From contig DATAZL010000076.1 in NCBI GenBank assembly GCA_036272055.1, positions 22,039-86,038 of the forward strand: a stretch of DNA of 64,000 nucleotides, given 5' to 3'. Each line of letters begins with the position of its first letter. Positions within the stretch are counted from its first letter, which is position 1. The translations under genes were made by a program, and so were the position numbers. Origin of the DNA: DASZVB01 sp036272055. GTDB taxonomy: Bacteria; Myxococcota_A; Polyangia; Polyangiales; Polyangiaceae. This document shows positions 28,319 through 36,483 of this stretch, piece by piece. The notes beneath the pieces are model-generated. The model searched no databases. It worked only from the letters and a program-made list of their open reading frames with translations, and was not told the origin of the DNA.

Positions 28319-28621
28319 GTGAGGGCCGTGCCCGACCTCGCGACGATCGCCCAGCGCCTGCTGCCGATCTTCGTCCTGGCCGTCTCGGCGATCAGCGTCC
28401 CGGTAATGATCCTCGCGCCGACGGGTGCGCCCCGGATGCGGGCGCTCACCGAGGAGAAGCGCCGCGTGGACGTCGAGATCTCCCGTCTCGGCGATCAGAT
28501 CCGGCGCCTCCGGGTCGAGGTGCGTCAATTGAAGAGCGACCCGGCGAAGGTCGAGCAGGTCGCGCGCGACGAGCTCGGGCTCCTCCGCCGCACCGAGATC
28601 GTCGTGCAGTTCGGCGGCTGA
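28319..28621 (+). CDS. ftsB: FtsB/DivIC-like septum formation protein
   Basis: A 100-residue bitopic protein. It has a short cytoplasmic N-terminus, one membrane helix (LLPIFVLAVSAISVPVMIL) and a coiled coil (EEKRRVDVEISRLGDQIRRL). It then has the FtsB-type motif KVEQVARDELGLLRRTEIVVQF, here cited in part as VEQVARDELGLLRRTE. FtsB links FtsQ and FtsL in the divisome. The start is a GTG at 28319; another GTG at 28328 preceded by GAGG is equally plausible. Its place next to an MshEN protein, rather than eno, gives no further support, so the symbol is a family-level call. Confidence 0.75.
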   Translation: MRAVPDLATIAQRLLPIFVLAVSAISVPVMILAPTGAPRMRALTEEKRRVDVEISRLGDQIRRLRVEVRQLKSDPAKVEQVARDELGLLRRTEIVVQFGG

Positions 28622-28678
28622 GGGGTCGCTCCGACGGCGCGTCTTGCGACGAAGCACGCGCCGGGAGACGATTGAACT

Positions 28679-29890
28679 ATGACGGTATCCCTTGCCCGGC
28701 GCCTGACGTGGGAAGGCGTCGTCGCACCGGAGGATGCGAATGACGCGCTCTACCGGCACGTCACCGAGCGCGTCTCGTTCCTGCAAGGGCTCGTCGAGCG
28801 TCACCCGGAGCTCGCAGAGACGCTCGAGTCGGAGCTCGGTAGCAGCGGCGACCCGCGGGCCGCATCCATAACTGCCGATCCGGCGCTGCTCGAGAGCTTG
28901 CCGCCGGGGTTCGCCCTCGCGTTCGCGGCGTTACCCGTACGTCGTGATCCGGCCACCTCGGTCGTCGAGGTCGTCGCTGCGAACCCGACCGACGCGCATC
29001 TCGCCAGCGAGCTCTCGTATCACCTCGGCGCCCCCGTCGAGGTGCGCGCCGCGCCGCTTCGCGCCGTCCTCGCGGCGCTCGCGAAGAGCACGGCCGATCC
29101 CGTGTCACGCCGCCACACTCCCGCCTTCGGCACGGGCGCGCCGCTCCCCGACGGCGGCTTGCTCCGTCCGAGCGAGCGTCCCATCCCGCTCGTGCGCCGG
29201 AGCATCGAGCCCGCGCCGCCGAGCACCATCCGGCACGGTTCACTCGCGCCGCCCGCGCCCGTCGAGACGCGTCCCGCGCACACGAAGAGCCTCGCGCCGT
29301 TGCCGATCATCTCGCTCACGAGCACCCGTCCGCTCGGGACGCCCTCGGCGCCTGCACGTCCCTCGTCGTTCAAGGCTGCACCCGCGGCGCCCGAGCCCGG
29401 CGCGCCGCCACCCGCGGCGCTCCTCGAGACGGACGAGACGGCGCTCGACGCGCTCGGGCACGCGACGAACGCCGACGAGGTCGTGACGGCGCTCCTCGCC
29501 GGGCTCCGGCGAGTCGCGTCGACCGTCGTCGTCTTCGCAGCGAAGGCGAAGAACTTCGAGGGCAAGGACGCGAGCGATGCGAAGGCGCGCGACGCGGTGC
29601 GCGCCCTGTCGATCCCCGTGGATCGCCCGAGCATCCTCCAGACGGCCGTGCAGGCGCTCGGCTACGTGGGTCCGATCCCGAGCACGCCGGTGCACGACGG
29701 GCTCATGGCGAGCCTCGGCAATCCCGCCGGCGAGGTCGCCGCCGGAGCCGTCATGGTATCGGGCCGCGCGGCCCTCGTTTACGTCGCGGCTGGACTGGTC
29801 ACGACGTACCTGGCCACCCGGCGCGCCGATCAGCTCACCGAGGCGGCGGGCAAGGCGCTCTCGCGCATCGTGCGCGACCGGAAGAAATAG
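28679..29890 (+). CDS. MshEN (GspE N-terminal) domain protein
   Basis: A 403-residue cytoplasmic protein. The N-terminal ~140 residues resemble the MshEN/T2SSE-N domain found at the N-terminus of secretion ATPases, which can bind cyclic di-GMP: RRLTWEGVVAPEDANDAL, then FAALPVRRDPATSVVEVVAA and NPTDAHLASELSYHLG. A Pro/Ala/Ser-rich linker (~145-255) leads to a C-terminal ~140-residue domain with GAF-like features (EVVTALLAGLRRVASTVVVF). No ATPase domain is present. Stand-alone MshEN proteins of this kind occur in myxobacteria, so a regulatory role in motility or secretion is possible, but this is inference. Confidence 0.6.
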   Translation: MTVSLARRLTWEGVVAPEDANDALYRHVTERVSFLQGLVERHPELAETLESELGSSGDPRAASITADPALLESLPPGFALAFAALPVRRDPATSVVEVVAANPTDAHLASELSYHLGAPVEVRAAPLRAVLAALAKSTADPVSRRHTPAFGTGAPLPDGGLLRPSERPIPLVRRSIEPAPPSTIRHGSLAPPAPVETRPAHTKSLAPLPIISLTSTRPLGTPSAPARPSSFKAAPAAPEPGAPPPAALLETDETALDALGHATNADEVVTALLAGLRRVASTVVVFAAKAKNFEGKDASDAKARDAVRALSIPVDRPSILQTAVQALGYVGPIPSTPVHDGLMASLGNPAGEVAAGAVMVSGRAALVYVAAGLVTTYLATRRADQLTEAAGKALSRIVRDRKK

Positions 29891-29971
29891 CGCGGGAGGG
29901 CCGAAATTGCGGCCTTTGCCGCACGCTGACCTTTGATCGCCGGCTCCCGCCGCGCTAAGTGCGCGTCACCC

Positions 29972-32140
29972 ATGCAGGACCCGAAGAGCAAGCCGATCCT
30001 CGACGACTGGAAGCGCCTGGCCGAGAAGGAGCGGAAGGGCGCGCCCGTCGACGAGCTCGTGTGGCACACGCCGGAGGGCCTCGACGTGAAGCCGCTCTAC
30101 ACCGAGGTCGATCTCGACGGGCTCGAGTTCCTCGACACGGCGCCCGGGCTTTATCCCTTCGTGCGCGGGCCGAAGGCGACGATGTACACGGAGCGTCCCT
30201 GGACGATCCGCCAGTATGCCGGCTTCTCCACCGCCGAGGAGTCGAACGCGTTCTATCGCCGTAACCTGGCGGCGGGTCAGAAGGGCCTCTCGGTGGCGTT
30301 CGATCTCGCGACGCACCGCGGGTACGACAGCGACCATCCGCGTGTCACCGGCGACGTCGGCAAGGCAGGCGTGGCCATCGACTCGGTCGAGGACATGAAG
30401 ATCCTCTTCGACGGCATCCCCCTCCAGGAGATGAGCGTCTCGATGACGATGAACGGGGCGGTGCTCCCCGTGCTCGCGATGTTCATCGTCGCGGGTGAAG
30501 AGCAGGGCGTGAAGCAGAGCGAGCTGACCGGAACCATTCAGAACGACATCCTGAAAGAGTTCATGGTCCGGAACACGTACATCTATCCGCCCAAGCCCTC
30601 GATGCGCATCGTGGCGGACATCATCGAGCACACGAGCCGCTCGATGCCTCGTTACAACTCGATCTCCATCTCCGGCTATCACATGCAGGAGGCCGGCTCG
30701 ACGTGCGATCTCGAGCTCGCGTTCACCATCGCCGATGGGCTCGAGTACGTGCGCGCTGCGCTCTCGAAGGGTCTCAAGGTCGACGAGTTTGCGCCGCGGC
30801 TCTCGTTCTTCTTCTCCATCGGGATGAACTTCTACATGGAGGTCGCGAAGCTCCGCGCGGCCCGGTTGCTCTGGGCGACGCTCATGAAGAAGCACTTCGA
30901 CCCGAAGAAGGCGGAGTCGATGATGCTCCGGACGCACTGTCAGACGTCGGGCGTGAGCCTCACCGAGCAGGATCCGTACAACAACGTCATCCGTACGACG
31001 ATCGAGGCGATGGCGGCGGTCCTCGGCGGCACCCAGAGCCTCCACACCAACGCCTTCGACGAGGCGATCGCGCTGCCGACGAATTTCTCCGCGCGCATCG
31101 CCCGCAACACGCAGCTCGTGCTCCAGCACGAGGCGGGCATCACCCGCACCGTCGACCCGTGGGGCGGCTCTTACTTCATGGAGTCGTTGACCCACTCGCT
31201 CGCGCGCCGTGCGCTCACCATCATCGACGAGGTCGAGGGGCTGGGCGGCATGACCCGCGCCGTCGAGACCGGCATGCCGAAGCTCCGCATCGAAGAGGCG
31301 GCCGCCAAGCGCCAGGCCCGCGTCGATCGCGGCACCGACGTCGTCGTCGGCGTGAACAAGTACGTCGTGCCCCGCGACCAGGCCGAGAAGCTCGACATCC
31401 TCGTCGTCGACAACTCGCAGGTCAGGGAATCGCAGGTCGCGCGCCTCGAGAAGATCAGGAAGACGCGCGACGCCGCAGCCGTCGAGACGACCCTCGCCGC
31501 GCTCACCAGCGCCGCCGAGTCGGGCGAGGGGAACCTGCTCGCTCTCGCCATCGAAGCGGCGCGCGCCCGGGCCAGCGTCGGGGAGATCTCTTATGCCCTC
31601 GAAAAAGTCTGGGGCAGGCATCAAGCTCAGATCAGGAGCATCAGCGGCGTGTACGGCGGACAGTTCACGGGAGATCCCGACTGGGCGGCTCTCCGACGAG
31701 ACATCGACGCCTTCGAGAAGGACCAGGGACGGCGCCCGCGCATCCTCGTCGTGAAGATGGGGCAGGACGGGCACGATCGCGGCGCGAAGGTGATCGCGAC
31801 GGCGTTCGCCGACCTCGGCTTCGACGTCGACGTCGGTCCGCTCTTCCAGACGCCGGAAGAAGCCGCCCGCCAGGCCGTCGAGAACGACGTGCACGTCGTC
31901 GGCGTCTCGAGTCAGGCCGCGGGCCACACGACGCTCGTCCCCGAGCTCGTCAAGGCGCTCGAGAAGCTCGGCGCGTCCGACATCGTGGTGACCGCGGGCG
32001 GCGTGATCCCGGAGCAGGACTACGACGCGCTCAGGCGCGCAGGAGTCGCGGAGATCTTCGGCCCCGGGACGAAGGTGCCGGCCGCCGCGCGCCGCGTCCT
32101 CGAGCTCATCAGCCATCAGCGCAAGATCCGGGGCGTCTAG
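29972..32140 (+). CDS. scpA: Methylmalonyl-CoA mutase (large subunit with B12 domain)
   Basis: A 722-residue adenosylcobalamin enzyme that interconverts methylmalonyl-CoA and succinyl-CoA. The N-terminal TIM barrel has YPFVRGPKATMYTERPWTIRQYAG (the CoA channel segment, cited here as GPKATMYTERPWTIRQYAG), SVAFDLATHRGYDSDHPRV and SVSMTMNGAVLPVLAMF. The C-terminal cobalamin domain has MGQDGHDRGAK, with the base His601, and VGVSSQAAGHTTLVPEL. All signature residues are intact and the length is normal. The ATG at 29972 was chosen because the family N-terminus begins there. meaB follows after 4 bases, so the two form an operon for propionyl-CoA use or anaplerosis. Confidence 0.96.
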   Translation: MQDPKSKPILDDWKRLAEKERKGAPVDELVWHTPEGLDVKPLYTEVDLDGLEFLDTAPGLYPFVRGPKATMYTERPWTIRQYAGFSTAEESNAFYRRNLAAGQKGLSVAFDLATHRGYDSDHPRVTGDVGKAGVAIDSVEDMKILFDGIPLQEMSVSMTMNGAVLPVLAMFIVAGEEQGVKQSELTGTIQNDILKEFMVRNTYIYPPKPSMRIVADIIEHTSRSMPRYNSISISGYHMQEAGSTCDLELAFTIADGLEYVRAALSKGLKVDEFAPRLSFFFSIGMNFYMEVAKLRAARLLWATLMKKHFDPKKAESMMLRTHCQTSGVSLTEQDPYNNVIRTTIEAMAAVLGGTQSLHTNAFDEAIALPTNFSARIARNTQLVLQHEAGITRTVDPWGGSYFMESLTHSLARRALTIIDEVEGLGGMTRAVETGMPKLRIEEAAAKRQARVDRGTDVVVGVNKYVVPRDQAEKLDILVVDNSQVRESQVARLEKIRKTRDAAAVETTLAALTSAAESGEGNLLALAIEAARARASVGEISYALEKVWGRHQAQIRSISGVYGGQFTGDPDWAALRRDIDAFEKDQGRRPRILVVKMGQDGHDRGAKVIATAFADLGFDVDVGPLFQTPEEAARQAVENDVHVVGVSSQAAGHTTLVPELVKALEKLGASDIVVTAGGVIPEQDYDALRRAGVAEIFGPGTKVPAAARRVLELISHQRKIRGV

Positions 32141-32144
32141 CAAC

Positions 32145-33125
32145 GTGACGCCCGAAGCGCTCGACGCTCTCGTCGAAGGAGTCGCCCGCGGCGACCGGCG
32201 GAGCCTCGCCAAGGCGATCACGCTGGTCGAGAGCACCCGCGCCGATCACCGGGTCTTCGCGCAGGACGTACTCGAGCGTCTCCTGCCGCGCACCGGCAAG
32301 GGTGCGCGCATCGGCATCACCGGTGTGCCGGGCGTCGGCAAGAGCACCTTCATCGAGACGTTCGGGCTCTTCCTCGTCGAGCGCGGCCATCGCGTCGCGG
32401 TCCTCGCCGTCGATCCGACGAGCTCGCTCTCCGGCGGCAGCATCCTGGGCGACAAGACGAGGATGCCGGAGCTCGCCGTGTCGGAGGGCGCGTTCATCCG
32501 GCCGAGCCCGGCGCGCGGCTCCCTCGGCGGCGTCGCGGCGCACACCCGCGAGGCGCTCCTTCTCTGCGAGGCGGCTGGCTACGACGTCGTCCTCGTCGAG
32601 ACGGTGGGCGTCGGTCAGTCGGAATACGTCGTCGCGTCGATGGTCGACTTCTTCCTGCTCCTGCTCCTGCCCGGCGGCGGCGACGAGCTGCAAGGCATCA
32701 AGCGCGGCATCCTCGAGCTCGCCGACGGCGTCGCCGTCAACAAGGCCGACGGTGAGAGCCGTTCGCTCGCGGGGCGTACGGTTGCAGAGTATCAGGGAGC
32801 CCTGCACCTGATGCGCGGCGGCGGAACGGGGTGGGAGCCTCCGGTCATCGAGGTGAGCGCGCTCGAACGCCGCGGCGTCGACACCGTGTGGGCGATGATC
32901 GAGAAGCACCACGCCGAGCTCGGCGCGCGTGGCGACCTCGAGCGGAAGCGCGCCGATCAGCGCCATCACTGGTTCAAGGGCCTCCTCGACGCCGGCGTGC
33001 GCGCGCATTTTCTCGACCGCCGCGACGTAGTCCTCGCCCTCGTCCAGGCCGAGCGCGACATCGACGCCCAGCGCATCACGCCAACGGCCGCAGCGCTCCG
33101 GGTGCTCGCGCTGCTCGACCGGTGA
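32145..33125 (+). CDS. meaB: Methylmalonyl-CoA mutase-associated GTPase MeaB
   Basis: A 326-residue G3E-family GTPase that loads and protects the cobalamin of methylmalonyl-CoA mutase. It has Walker A GITGVPGVGKST (G60 to S68), the switch region DPTSSLSGGSILGDKTRM, the ETVGVGQSE motif and a NKADG guanine-specificity motif. The GTG start lies 4 bases after the mutase stop, so translation is likely coupled. Length is normal. Annotation tools may also call it ArgK or LAO/AO transport ATPase; the context supports MeaB. Confidence 0.95.
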   Translation: MTPEALDALVEGVARGDRRSLAKAITLVESTRADHRVFAQDVLERLLPRTGKGARIGITGVPGVGKSTFIETFGLFLVERGHRVAVLAVDPTSSLSGGSILGDKTRMPELAVSEGAFIRPSPARGSLGGVAAHTREALLLCEAAGYDVVLVETVGVGQSEYVVASMVDFFLLLLLPGGGDELQGIKRGILELADGVAVNKADGESRSLAGRTVAEYQGALHLMRGGGTGWEPPVIEVSALERRGVDTVWAMIEKHHAELGARGDLERKRADQRHHWFKGLLDAGVRAHFLDRRDVVLALVQAERDIDAQRITPTAAALRVLALLDR

Positions 33126-33137
33126 CCGCGCGACCGC

Positions 33138-35060
33138 TCAGCGTGGCGGAGGCACCGGGGGAATGTTGAACGAGTCCCAGGCCGGCGTGAGGTTGCTCGT
33201 CGTGGGGTCCTGGTTCCAGAGATACACGGCGCCGTACGTCGTGAGCGCCCCCGTCGTCGTGTCGCGCACGACGGCGGTCATGTAGAGCTGCGACGCGCGG
33301 GTGTCGCTCGGGCTGTACTGGTTCGCCGTGACCTTGTGCGTCCCCGGGTAGTCCCGCGCCGACGAGAAGATCAGGAAGTAATACGCCTTCCCGCCGGTCG
33401 TCACGACGGTCGGCGACCACTTTGCCCAGCTGTTGATCACGCCGGGGCTCTTCTCGCCGGAGCACGCCGCCGGGTCGTTCGCGGCGAGGCGAACCGGGGT
33501 GCCGCCCGCGGCGGGGAGCACGTTCACCTCGGCGTCGGGGCGGTAATAGATCTTCCCCGACGTGGACGCCGCGCGGTTGAAGGCGATGAGCGCGTCGTCG
33601 GCGGAGAACGACGGATAGTACTCGGAGACGCCGTTCGTCGACGCGCCGGCGAGCGGGACGACGGTGCCGCCCGCGCGGTTCGCGAACGGAACGACGTGCA
33701 CGTCCGTCTCGGCGTTGTCGCCGATGCGCCCGTCCTGGGTCGCCGACGCCGAGGTGTACGCGATCTTCGAGCCGTCGTGAGAGAAGCTCGGCGTGACGGC
33801 GGAGCGCATCTCGCCGTCGAGCGCGACAAAGCCCCATGCCGTGCCCTCGGCGCTCTTGATCGCCGCGTTCGTCGGATCGGGCTGACCCTGGGTCCACGGG
33901 ATGTCCGCGCTCGTCTCGAGGTCGAACCATGCGATGCGATCGCCGCCCTGGTTCCCGGAGTCGTTGAAGCCCGTCCCGTCTCCGCGCTTCTGATACGACG
34001 TGATCGCGAGCCGGTCTCCGGTGGAGAAGTGCGACTTCGAGAACGACATCATGCCGAGCCACGGCTGATCGAGGAGCAGCGCCGCGCCCTTCGTCACGTA
34101 CGACGGGAGCTGTCCGAGGCTCGACGACTCGATGCTCGACATGACGTCGTTCCACGGCCAGTGATCGGTGAAGCCGACCGAGTTGCCGTCGGGCGTCGAC
34201 ACGTGGCAGCCGATGCACTCGACGTGGCCGGCCGCGACGCCGTCGGACTCGCCGTACATGCCGCGCAGATCACGGCCGCCCTCGGCGATGAGACCCGACG
34301 CTTGCACTTGGGGCACCGTGAGCGCGTCGACCACGCTCTCGTCGCCGACCCGGAAACCGGCGAGCTTGTTCGTGGTCGGCGTGACGTCGGACGACGTCGT
34401 CGCCCAGTAGACCATGGTGCCGCCCGCGAGCACCGGCGCGATCCGGAAGGTCCCGCGGGTACCCGAGGGGCGGCTCTTCGACGACGAGCTCGTCTCGCGT
34501 ACGGTCACCGTGATCGGCTGATCGATGGCGCTCGCGGCGAGGCTCTTCCAGAGGTCGGCAGGGAGCGACCACGTGGAGCTCGTCGTGTAGACGACCAGCT
34601 CTCCGGCGACGGTCGGCGCCTTGATACGGAGCTCGTAGAGGTCGTCGCTCTGCTTCCCAGGCGTGAAGCGGAAGCGCGGACGGAGCCAGTTTGCCGGGAA
34701 GAGCGCGCCCGGCGCGGCGCCCATCGCGAGCGACGGCTCGACGATGCAGGGTCCGCTCGCCGCGTCGAAATCGTCCTCGCCGCCGAAGCGCGACGCGGCG
34801 TCGGACGGCACCGGCGTGCTGCCCGTCGCGTCGACGATCGGCGTCGAGGGGAACGCCTGGCAGTTCGCCGTGCAGCTCGACGCGGCCACGCCGCTACCGG
34901 ATGCCGGGTCGACGTTCACCGGGATCGGCTGGAAACCGGAACCCGACGTACCCGCTCCCGGCGTACCCGGCTGACCGAGCCCCTGGTCCGCCGGCGGCGG
35001 CTCCGAGGTCGCGGTCGCGCACGCAGTCAGAAAGAGACAGAAGAACGACGAATTTCGCAC
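33138..35060 (-). CDS. Secreted lipoprotein with PD40-like repeats and one CXXCH heme motif
   Basis: A 640-residue protein with a short lipoprotein signal (NSSFFCLFLTAC) whose lipobox is LTAC. After a Gly/Ser/Pro-rich linker, a beta-rich body contains an ECIGCHVST segment, a single c-type heme-binding CXXCH, at residue ~280. It is followed by PD40/TolB-like propeller signatures (AVTPSFSHDGSKIAYTS and EYYPSFSADDALIAFNR). Both are expected outside the cytoplasm. The GTG start at 35060 has GGAG eight bases upstream. It converges on meaB with a 12-base gap. Function is unknown; an electron-transfer or cell-surface role is possible. Confidence 0.7.
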   Translation of the reverse strand: MRNSSFFCLFLTACATATSEPPPADQGLGQPGTPGAGTSGSGFQPIPVNVDPASGSGVAASSCTANCQAFPSTPIVDATGSTPVPSDAASRFGGEDDFDAASGPCIVEPSLAMGAAPGALFPANWLRPRFRFTPGKQSDDLYELRIKAPTVAGELVVYTTSSTWSLPADLWKSLAASAIDQPITVTVRETSSSSKSRPSGTRGTFRIAPVLAGGTMVYWATTSSDVTPTTNKLAGFRVGDESVVDALTVPQVQASGLIAEGGRDLRGMYGESDGVAAGHVECIGCHVSTPDGNSVGFTDHWPWNDVMSSIESSSLGQLPSYVTKGAALLLDQPWLGMMSFSKSHFSTGDRLAITSYQKRGDGTGFNDSGNQGGDRIAWFDLETSADIPWTQGQPDPTNAAIKSAEGTAWGFVALDGEMRSAVTPSFSHDGSKIAYTSASATQDGRIGDNAETDVHVVPFANRAGGTVVPLAGASTNGVSEYYPSFSADDALIAFNRAASTSGKIYYRPDAEVNVLPAAGGTPVRLAANDPAACSGEKSPGVINSWAKWSPTVVTTGGKAYYFLIFSSARDYPGTHKVTANQYSPSDTRASQLYMTAVVRDTTTGALTTYGAVYLWNQDPTTSNLTPAWDSFNIPPVPPPR

Positions 35061-35091
35061 GCGAAAGCTCCGGCCCGGCGCGGACCGCGGC

Positions 35092-35109
35092 GCTCCGTGA
35101 ATGCGGAGC
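35092..35109 (-). other. Hairpin in the lipoprotein leader
   Basis: GCTCCG-TGAATG-CGGAGC is a perfect 6-bp stem with a 6-base loop just upstream of the lipoprotein start. Its role is unknown. Confidence 0.3.
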
Positions 35110-35144
35110 CGACGCAGTAACGGCGCCACCCGGATAGTCGCCCA

Positions 35145-35162
35145 GAGCCGTCGTCACGGCTC
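35145..35162. other. Hairpin between divergent genes
   Basis: GAGCCGT-CGTC-ACGGCTC is a perfect 7-bp stem with a 4-base loop, in the gap between the lipoprotein gene and the nucleotidyltransferase module. It could be an operator or a 5'-UTR structure. Confidence 0.35.
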
Positions 35163-35196
35163 ACAGCGGGGCGCGTCGAGGTGCAGATCCGGCCAT

Positions 35197-35445
35197 GTGT
35201 TAGACTCTGCAGGCTTGCCGGTATCAGAGCGTGACAAGAGCTATTTTGCGCGGATCGGCGCCCTCAAGGCAGCGTCCCATGCCCGTGCGGCGGACGAGCA
35301 CCTTTCAGGAACGCTCGATGAGCGTCTGGCTCGCAGCTGGGCGCTCTACGTCACGCATCGAGGCTCCGTAGATCTGACGGGACGAGAAGACGATCCGTCG
35401 CCGTTCTACGAGCGAGCGCGAAGACTCGGTCTCTACCGGGGATAG
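35197..35445 (+). CDS. Small hypothetical protein paired with a nucleotidyltransferase
   Basis: A small, charged, helical protein of 77-82 residues. Possible starts are a GTG at 35197 or a TTG at 35215 (LPVSERDKSYFARIG); no clear ribosome site decides. It contains DKSYFARIGALKAASHAR and a basic C-terminus. It ends 6 bases before the nucleotidyltransferase gene. A short protein placed directly before a nucleotidyltransferase-like gene is the arrangement of many toxin-antitoxin or substrate-partner modules. I do not recognise the family, and the role as a partner is inference. Confidence 0.5.
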   Translation: MLDSAGLPVSERDKSYFARIGALKAASHARAADEHLSGTLDERLARSWALYVTHRGSVDLTGREDDPSPFYERARRLGLYRG

Positions 35446-35451
35446 GAGCCC

Positions 35452-35979
35452 ATGGCCGAAGAGCTGCCTCTCGTCGCCGAGCTCTTCGCGCGAGCTGGCG
35501 TCGACTATGCCGTGATCGGTGGACATGCAGTGAACGCCTGGCTGGAGCCTCGCTTCACCGCAGACATCGACGTGACGGTCGTTGCAAGCGACGCGGAGAT
35601 GAAGAGGCTGAACGACGTCTTCGCCGCGGCCGGCTTTCACGTTTCCGTCGAGCACGGAGCCGACCAACCGTCAGGGCCCGATTTCGTCCGGCTCACGACC
35701 GGGGATGGCTCCGTCGTGGTCGAGCTGCAGGTAGCAAAGACGGCGCTTCAGTTCCTGGTCGTGTCGCGTGCACGCTCAGCCAGGTCAGGGGCTCGTGTGG
35801 CGACCCCCGAGGATCTCCTGATCTTGAAACTCATCGCCCACCGCGCCAAAGATCGCATCGATCTTGAAGGACTCGCGCGCATCCCCTCGATCGACTGGTC
35901 TTACGTCGAGCACCAGTCCCGCGAATGGGACGTGCTCGATCGACTCGAGGAGCTGCGGCGGGGCATCCCGCTTCCGTAG
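35452..35979 (+). CDS. Nucleotidyltransferase-fold protein (AbiEii/MNT-like)
   Basis: A 175-residue protein with the nucleotidyltransferase signature GGHAVNAWLEPRFTADIDVTV, here shown as GGHAVNAWLEPRFTADID: a Gly-Gly pair, then an Asp-x-Asp metal pair. A third acidic position may be the Glu in VVVELQVAK. The C-terminal helical part (ATPEDLLILKLIAHRAKDR) is typical of the AbiEii-like and MNT-type families, which transfer nucleotides to proteins or tRNA. It follows a small gene by 6 bases. These families include the toxin half of several two-gene stress modules; whether this pair is one is untested. Confidence 0.7.
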   Translation: MAEELPLVAELFARAGVDYAVIGGHAVNAWLEPRFTADIDVTVVASDAEMKRLNDVFAAAGFHVSVEHGADQPSGPDFVRLTTGDGSVVVELQVAKTALQFLVVSRARSARSGARVATPEDLLILKLIAHRAKDRIDLEGLARIPSIDWSYVEHQSREWDVLDRLEELRRGIPLP

Positions 35980-35981
35980 CG

Positions 35982-36446
35982 CTACCCCAGCGCCGCGATG
36001 ACGTCGGGTGGCGCCTGGACGAGCTCGATGAGCGTACCCTGGCCGCCCATCGGGGCTTCGTCGTTGCCCTTGGGGTGGATGAAGCACACGTCGTGGCCGC
36101 CTGCGCCGCGACGGATACCGCCGGGCGTGAAGCGGACGCCCTGCGCGGTGAGCCACTCGACGGCGGCGCGGAGATCGTCGACCCAGAGCCCGAAATGGTT
36201 GAGCTGCGGGACGTGCACCTTGGGGCTCTTCTCCGGATCGATCGGCTGCATCAAGTCGATCTCGATGGCGAGCGCGCCCTTGCCGATACGGACGATGTCC
36301 TCGTCGACGTTCTCGCGCTCGTTCCTGTAGTTGCCGGTGCGCTCGAGCCCGAAGAGATCGACGTAGAGCTTGGCGAGGCCGGTCTTGTCGAGCGCTCCAA
36401 CGGCGATCTGCTGAACTCCGAGGACGCGGAAGGGTCTTGATTGCAT
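35982..36446 (-). CDS. Glyoxalase/bleomycin-resistance (VOC) fold protein
   Basis: A 154-residue VOC-superfamily protein: two beta-alpha-beta-beta-beta modules around a metal site. The segments VLGVQQIAVGALDKTGLAKL, LNHFGLWVDDLRAAVEWLTA and GGHDVCFIHPKGN fit glyoxalase-fold enzymes such as methylmalonyl-CoA epimerase or ring-cleaving dioxygenases. The His in LNHFGLWV and the Glu in LIELVQ are candidate metal ligands. The ATG at 36446 is used because the VOC fold begins there. Given methylmalonyl-CoA mutase 4 kb away, an epimerase role is tempting but not shown. It converges on the nucleotidyltransferase gene with a 2-base gap. Confidence 0.75.
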   Translation of the reverse strand: MQSRPFRVLGVQQIAVGALDKTGLAKLYVDLFGLERTGNYRNERENVDEDIVRIGKGALAIEIDLMQPIDPEKSPKVHVPQLNHFGLWVDDLRAAVEWLTAQGVRFTPGGIRRGAGGHDVCFIHPKGNDEAPMGGQGTLIELVQAPPDVIAALG

Positions 36447-36483
36447 CTGGGTCTTCTCCGGCGAGGCGCGCCGTGGACGGCTC

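Noticed and set aside
29966..32236. Minus-strand frame opposite methylmalonyl-CoA mutase
   Set aside because: Antisense shadow; the mutase is beyond doubt.
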